This document shows positions 13,501-15,796 of a stretch of 15,796 nucleotides of DNA, one piece after another. The DNA is taken from assembly GCA_016710585.1 (NCBI GenBank), contig JADJVN010000037.1, positions 1 through 15,796 of the forward strand, written 5' to 3'. The DNA comes from Saprospiraceae bacterium. GTDB taxonomy: Bacteria > Bacteroidota > Bacteroidia > Chitinophagales > Saprospiraceae. Within the stretch, counting starts at the first letter, position 1; each line of letters starts with the position of its first letter. Under the pieces are notes generated by a model, which did not search any database, was not told the origin of the DNA, and saw nothing but the letters and a program-made list of their open reading frames with translations. Both the position numbers and the translations under genes were made by a program.

Positions 13501-15465
13501 ATGCAAGATAACTATGTTCGTTTAATTTTCACAATTATTTTCTCTAGTGCTTCCATTTTCTCTAGCAATTCACAAGTAATATTTCAAGAAAAAAAATTTG
13601 AGAAATCTTTTTATTCTGGTATTACCACTGCTGTTGCTGATATCAATGGTGATTATATTGATGATCTTATCATTCTTGATCAAAGTAAAAAACTATGGAT
13701 TGGTCAAAATTCAGGGAATGGAAATTATATTTGGACAAGCGAAGAATTTAAATCTGGTGAAGGGATCTGGTCAATTTCAGTTGGTGATATTGATCGAGAT
13801 TATAAAAACGATATCCTCATCGCTGGGGATCCGTCGGGACTGATTGTTTTATACAATACATTCAAGGGATTTACCAGAACTAATATTGAGAATTCAAATT
13901 TCTTTCCACAAGCAAGTACACTTTATGACTTGAATAATGATGGTTACCTTGACTACACTGTGTGTGATGATAATGCAAAGTCAAGAATTTATTTAAATGA
14001 TAAATCTGGAAAGCTCGTTTATGATCCATTATTCATTGACTTATCATTGCCTAATCCTAGCTGGGAAGCTGGTAATTATGGATGTACCTGGACCGATTTT
14101 GATGCTGATGGCGATGCAGATTTATATTTATCGCGATGTCGTGCTGGAGTGGAAGACCCTACAGACATGCGTAGAAAAAATCTCTTTTATGTCAATGACA
14201 ATGGAATATTTAAAGAAAAAGGAAGCGACTATGGGATAGGGATCTTTGATCAAAGTTGGTGCTCTAGTTTTCGAGATTTGGATGGAGATCAACTAGCAGA
14301 TCTGATTGTAATCAATCATTATTCTCCAATAAATGTATTCAAGCAAAAATCGGATCACCATTTTGAAAACAATACTATTGCTGCTGGAATCAATTTTAAT
14401 GGTATCCCAATTCAGCTTGCCATAGAAGATTTTGACAATGATGGAGACCAAGACGTTTTAATATCAGGGACGTCAACAGAATTATGGCTTAACAATGGTC
14501 AAATGAATTTTAGTAAATCCAATTTTACTATCTCAGAACAATCTTTTTCTAGTTTTTCTATTGGAGATCTCAACCAAGATGGCTTCCTTGATCTTTATTG
14601 CAGCTATGCTGATTTACTAAATAATCCAAACAATAAAAAAGATAGGATCTTCCATGCAGAACCAAATGGAAATAATTTCATTAATTTCACTTTGCACGGA
14701 CAAGGCTCAAATCCAAATGGAATCGCGACAAAATTTTATTTAAAATCGAATGGAAAAACACAATATCGTGAATTGAATATTGGAGAATCTTTTGGAGTAC
14801 AGAATTCTTTAAATGTACATTTTGGCTTAGGCAAAAATGCTATCGTCGATGAACTAAAACTCATTTGGCCTTCTGGAAAAACTTCCACTTTTACTCAACT
14901 TGAAATTGATCAGCATTATATCATCAGTGAAGATAACTGCATTAAGAAAAAAATATCTATCTATCCAGCAGATGATCAGATACTTTGCAATCAAAGCTCA
15001 GTAAAACTCAATGCAGAAAATTTTTCTGATATCATATGGAATGATGGAAGAACAAGTCCTACAAATGATATAGATAAAGAAGGTATTTACTATTACCAAG
15101 CAAAGGATAAGGATGGATGTTCACTCATTTCTAATTCTGTAGGAATACTTTTTGATCCAGACATCGATCTCAAGTTGAATTATAGCAATGAGCAAAACAT
15201 CTGTTCCGATGAATTTATAGAACTATCTATAGATGGTCACGATGATGTGATCTGGCAAAATGGAACCAATTCCAAAATTCAATTTGTAAATAATAGTGGA
15301 ATTTATTTCGGAAAAATCATCGGCAAATGTCGTGAGCATTATTCAGACACTTTAGTAGTCAATAAAAATTCCCATGTCTCACCTCCAATAATTAATGCTG
15401 TTCAAATTCCAATCAACTCCAATACCACTAATTCAATCCAGTACCAATTTTACAAATTGGTATGA
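13501..15465 (+). CDS. Secreted FG-GAP/VCBS beta-propeller protein with ASPIC/UnbV domain and Ig-like modules
   Basis: The first 654 codons of a large secreted protein. A signal peptide covers residues 1-25 (cleavage near SNSQ-VIFQ). Seven Ca-binding-like FG-GAP motifs follow at residues 47 (DINGDYIDD), 96 (DIDRDYKND), 143 (DLNNDGYLD), 199 (DFDADGDAD), 259 (DLDGDQLAD), 310 (DFDNDGDQD) and 356 (DLNQDGFLD), which fits one seven-bladed propeller as in CRTAC1-type proteins. Residues ~402-475 are an ASPIC/UnbV domain (GSNPNGIATKF, then LIWPSGKTSTF). Two Ig-like modules then start near 487 and 557, with IIWNDGRTSPTND, then GIYYYQAKDKDGC, and VIWQNGTNS. The frame stops at 15463-15465 inside a third such module because of a frameshift; coding continues in another frame. 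Function is likely extracellular binding. Type IX secretion is inferred; its sorting domain is not in view. Confidence 0.9.
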   Translation: MQDNYVRLIFTIIFSSASIFSSNSQVIFQEKKFEKSFYSGITTAVADINGDYIDDLIILDQSKKLWIGQNSGNGNYIWTSEEFKSGEGIWSISVGDIDRDYKNDILIAGDPSGLIVLYNTFKGFTRTNIENSNFFPQASTLYDLNNDGYLDYTVCDDNAKSRIYLNDKSGKLVYDPLFIDLSLPNPSWEAGNYGCTWTDFDADGDADLYLSRCRAGVEDPTDMRRKNLFYVNDNGIFKEKGSDYGIGIFDQSWCSSFRDLDGDQLADLIVINHYSPINVFKQKSDHHFENNTIAAGINFNGIPIQLAIEDFDNDGDQDVLISGTSTELWLNNGQMNFSKSNFTISEQSFSSFSIGDLNQDGFLDLYCSYADLLNNPNNKKDRIFHAEPNGNNFINFTLHGQGSNPNGIATKFYLKSNGKTQYRELNIGESFGVQNSLNVHFGLGKNAIVDELKLIWPSGKTSTFTQLEIDQHYIISEDNCIKKKISIYPADDQILCNQSSVKLNAENFSDIIWNDGRTSPTNDIDKEGIYYYQAKDKDGCSLISNSVGILFDPDIDLKLNYSNEQNICSDEFIELSIDGHDDVIWQNGTNSKIQFVNNSGIYFGKIIGKCREHYSDTLVVNKNSHVSPPIINAVQIPINSNTTNSIQYQFYKLV

Positions 15466-15796
15466 AACCAAAGAAGATCCACTTCCAATATTCATAGGCC
15501 CTATATTTTCCACACCGAAACTTTCTGTACAAGGAAAATCCTTTCCAAGCTGCTTTTTTAAATCCTAGCATGAACTTTCATGTATATAAAGATTTTATCC
15601 TAGAATCTGTTACAGTTTACACTGATAGACCTGGGAAAAGAAAGATTGAGCTGATTAATGGAAATAAAGAAATCGTAGATTCAGTAGAAGTAGACCTGAA
15701 CATAGGAAAAAATATAGTGAAGCTAGATTTTCACTGCGAAGCCAAAGCAGGTTCATATAATTTAGCAACCAATGCTGAAGTAAATAAATCACAATT
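15455..15796 (+). CDS. Continuation of the FG-GAP/ASPIC protein in shifted frames (partial, runs off right edge)
   Basis: From 15455 a second frame reads NWYETKEDPLPIFIGPIF, then STPKLS, the ending of an Ig-like module common in Bacteroidota secreted proteins (WY, G, then TP.L). It fails at TAG 15566-15568. From about 15537 a third frame reads NPFQAAFLNPSMNFHVYKDF, then ILESVTVYTDRPGKRKIELI, and stays open to the edge. Removing one base near 15425-15435 and one from the AAAA run at 15535-15538 joins all three frames into one protein. The last part looks like another beta-sandwich module (LESVTVYT, IELIN, VDLNIGKNIVKLDF). No start of its own; it belongs to the gene at 13501. Confidence 0.75.

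Overview
The window is AT-rich, tightly packed DNA that looks like a member of the Bacteroidota, most likely a Saprospiria-type lineage. The evidence is a very large secreted SdrD_B/GEVED/DUF11 repeat protein, an FG-GAP plus ASPIC/UnbV protein with Ig-like modules of the type seen in type IX secretion substrates, signal peptides ending in Ser-Gln or Ala-Gln, and a promoter of the Bacteroidota form TTTG-N17-TAnnTTTG. The phylum is well supported; the lower rank is inference.

Layout. Positions 9359 to 1 (minus strand, running off the left edge) are one giant surface/adhesin-like gene of more than 3,100 codons, broken into pieces by four single-base frameshifts. Its order is: N-terminal hydrophobic/signal region, long Cys-containing all-beta extracellular region, PKD/Ig-like modules, an SdrD_B domain, a GEVED domain (hidden by two of the frameshifts), then at least six DUF11-type repeats of about 160 residues. 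From the second repeat on, a Cys-free type (A) and a two-Cys type (B) alternate. A 474-bp very AT-rich intergenic region (9360-9833) separates it from rightward genes: a six-TM membrane protein (9834-10484), then a small secreted ankyrin-repeat protein (10670-11149) with a good promoter and a strong hairpin terminator. Next come a phosphoglycerate-dehydrogenase-like enzyme (11225-12172, with a compensating pair of frameshifts) and, 5 bp downstream, a small HAD-family phosphatase-like protein (12178-12603). Facing them on the minus strand is a class I SAM-dependent methyltransferase (12633-13451). Divergent from that is a seven-bladed FG-GAP/ASPIC-UnbV secreted protein (13501 to the right edge), again interrupted by frameshifts near its distal end.

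How the parts relate. The two large secreted proteins are probably type IX secretion cargo, but both C-termini lie outside the window or are broken, so the sorting domain cannot be seen. The dehydrogenase and HAD genes form a likely two-gene operon. The other genes show no obvious pathway link.

A caution for any reader: at least eight single-base indels occur in 15.8 kb, most of them in short homopolymers, and they hit a metabolic gene as well as the surface proteins. Each can be undone by one base to restore a conserved domain. This looks more like uncorrected long-read sequencing error than true gene decay, so the broken genes should be treated as probably intact in the organism. I see no CRISPR, tRNA, rRNA, insertion sequence or phage gene. 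The most unusual structure is the alternating two-type DUF11 array.
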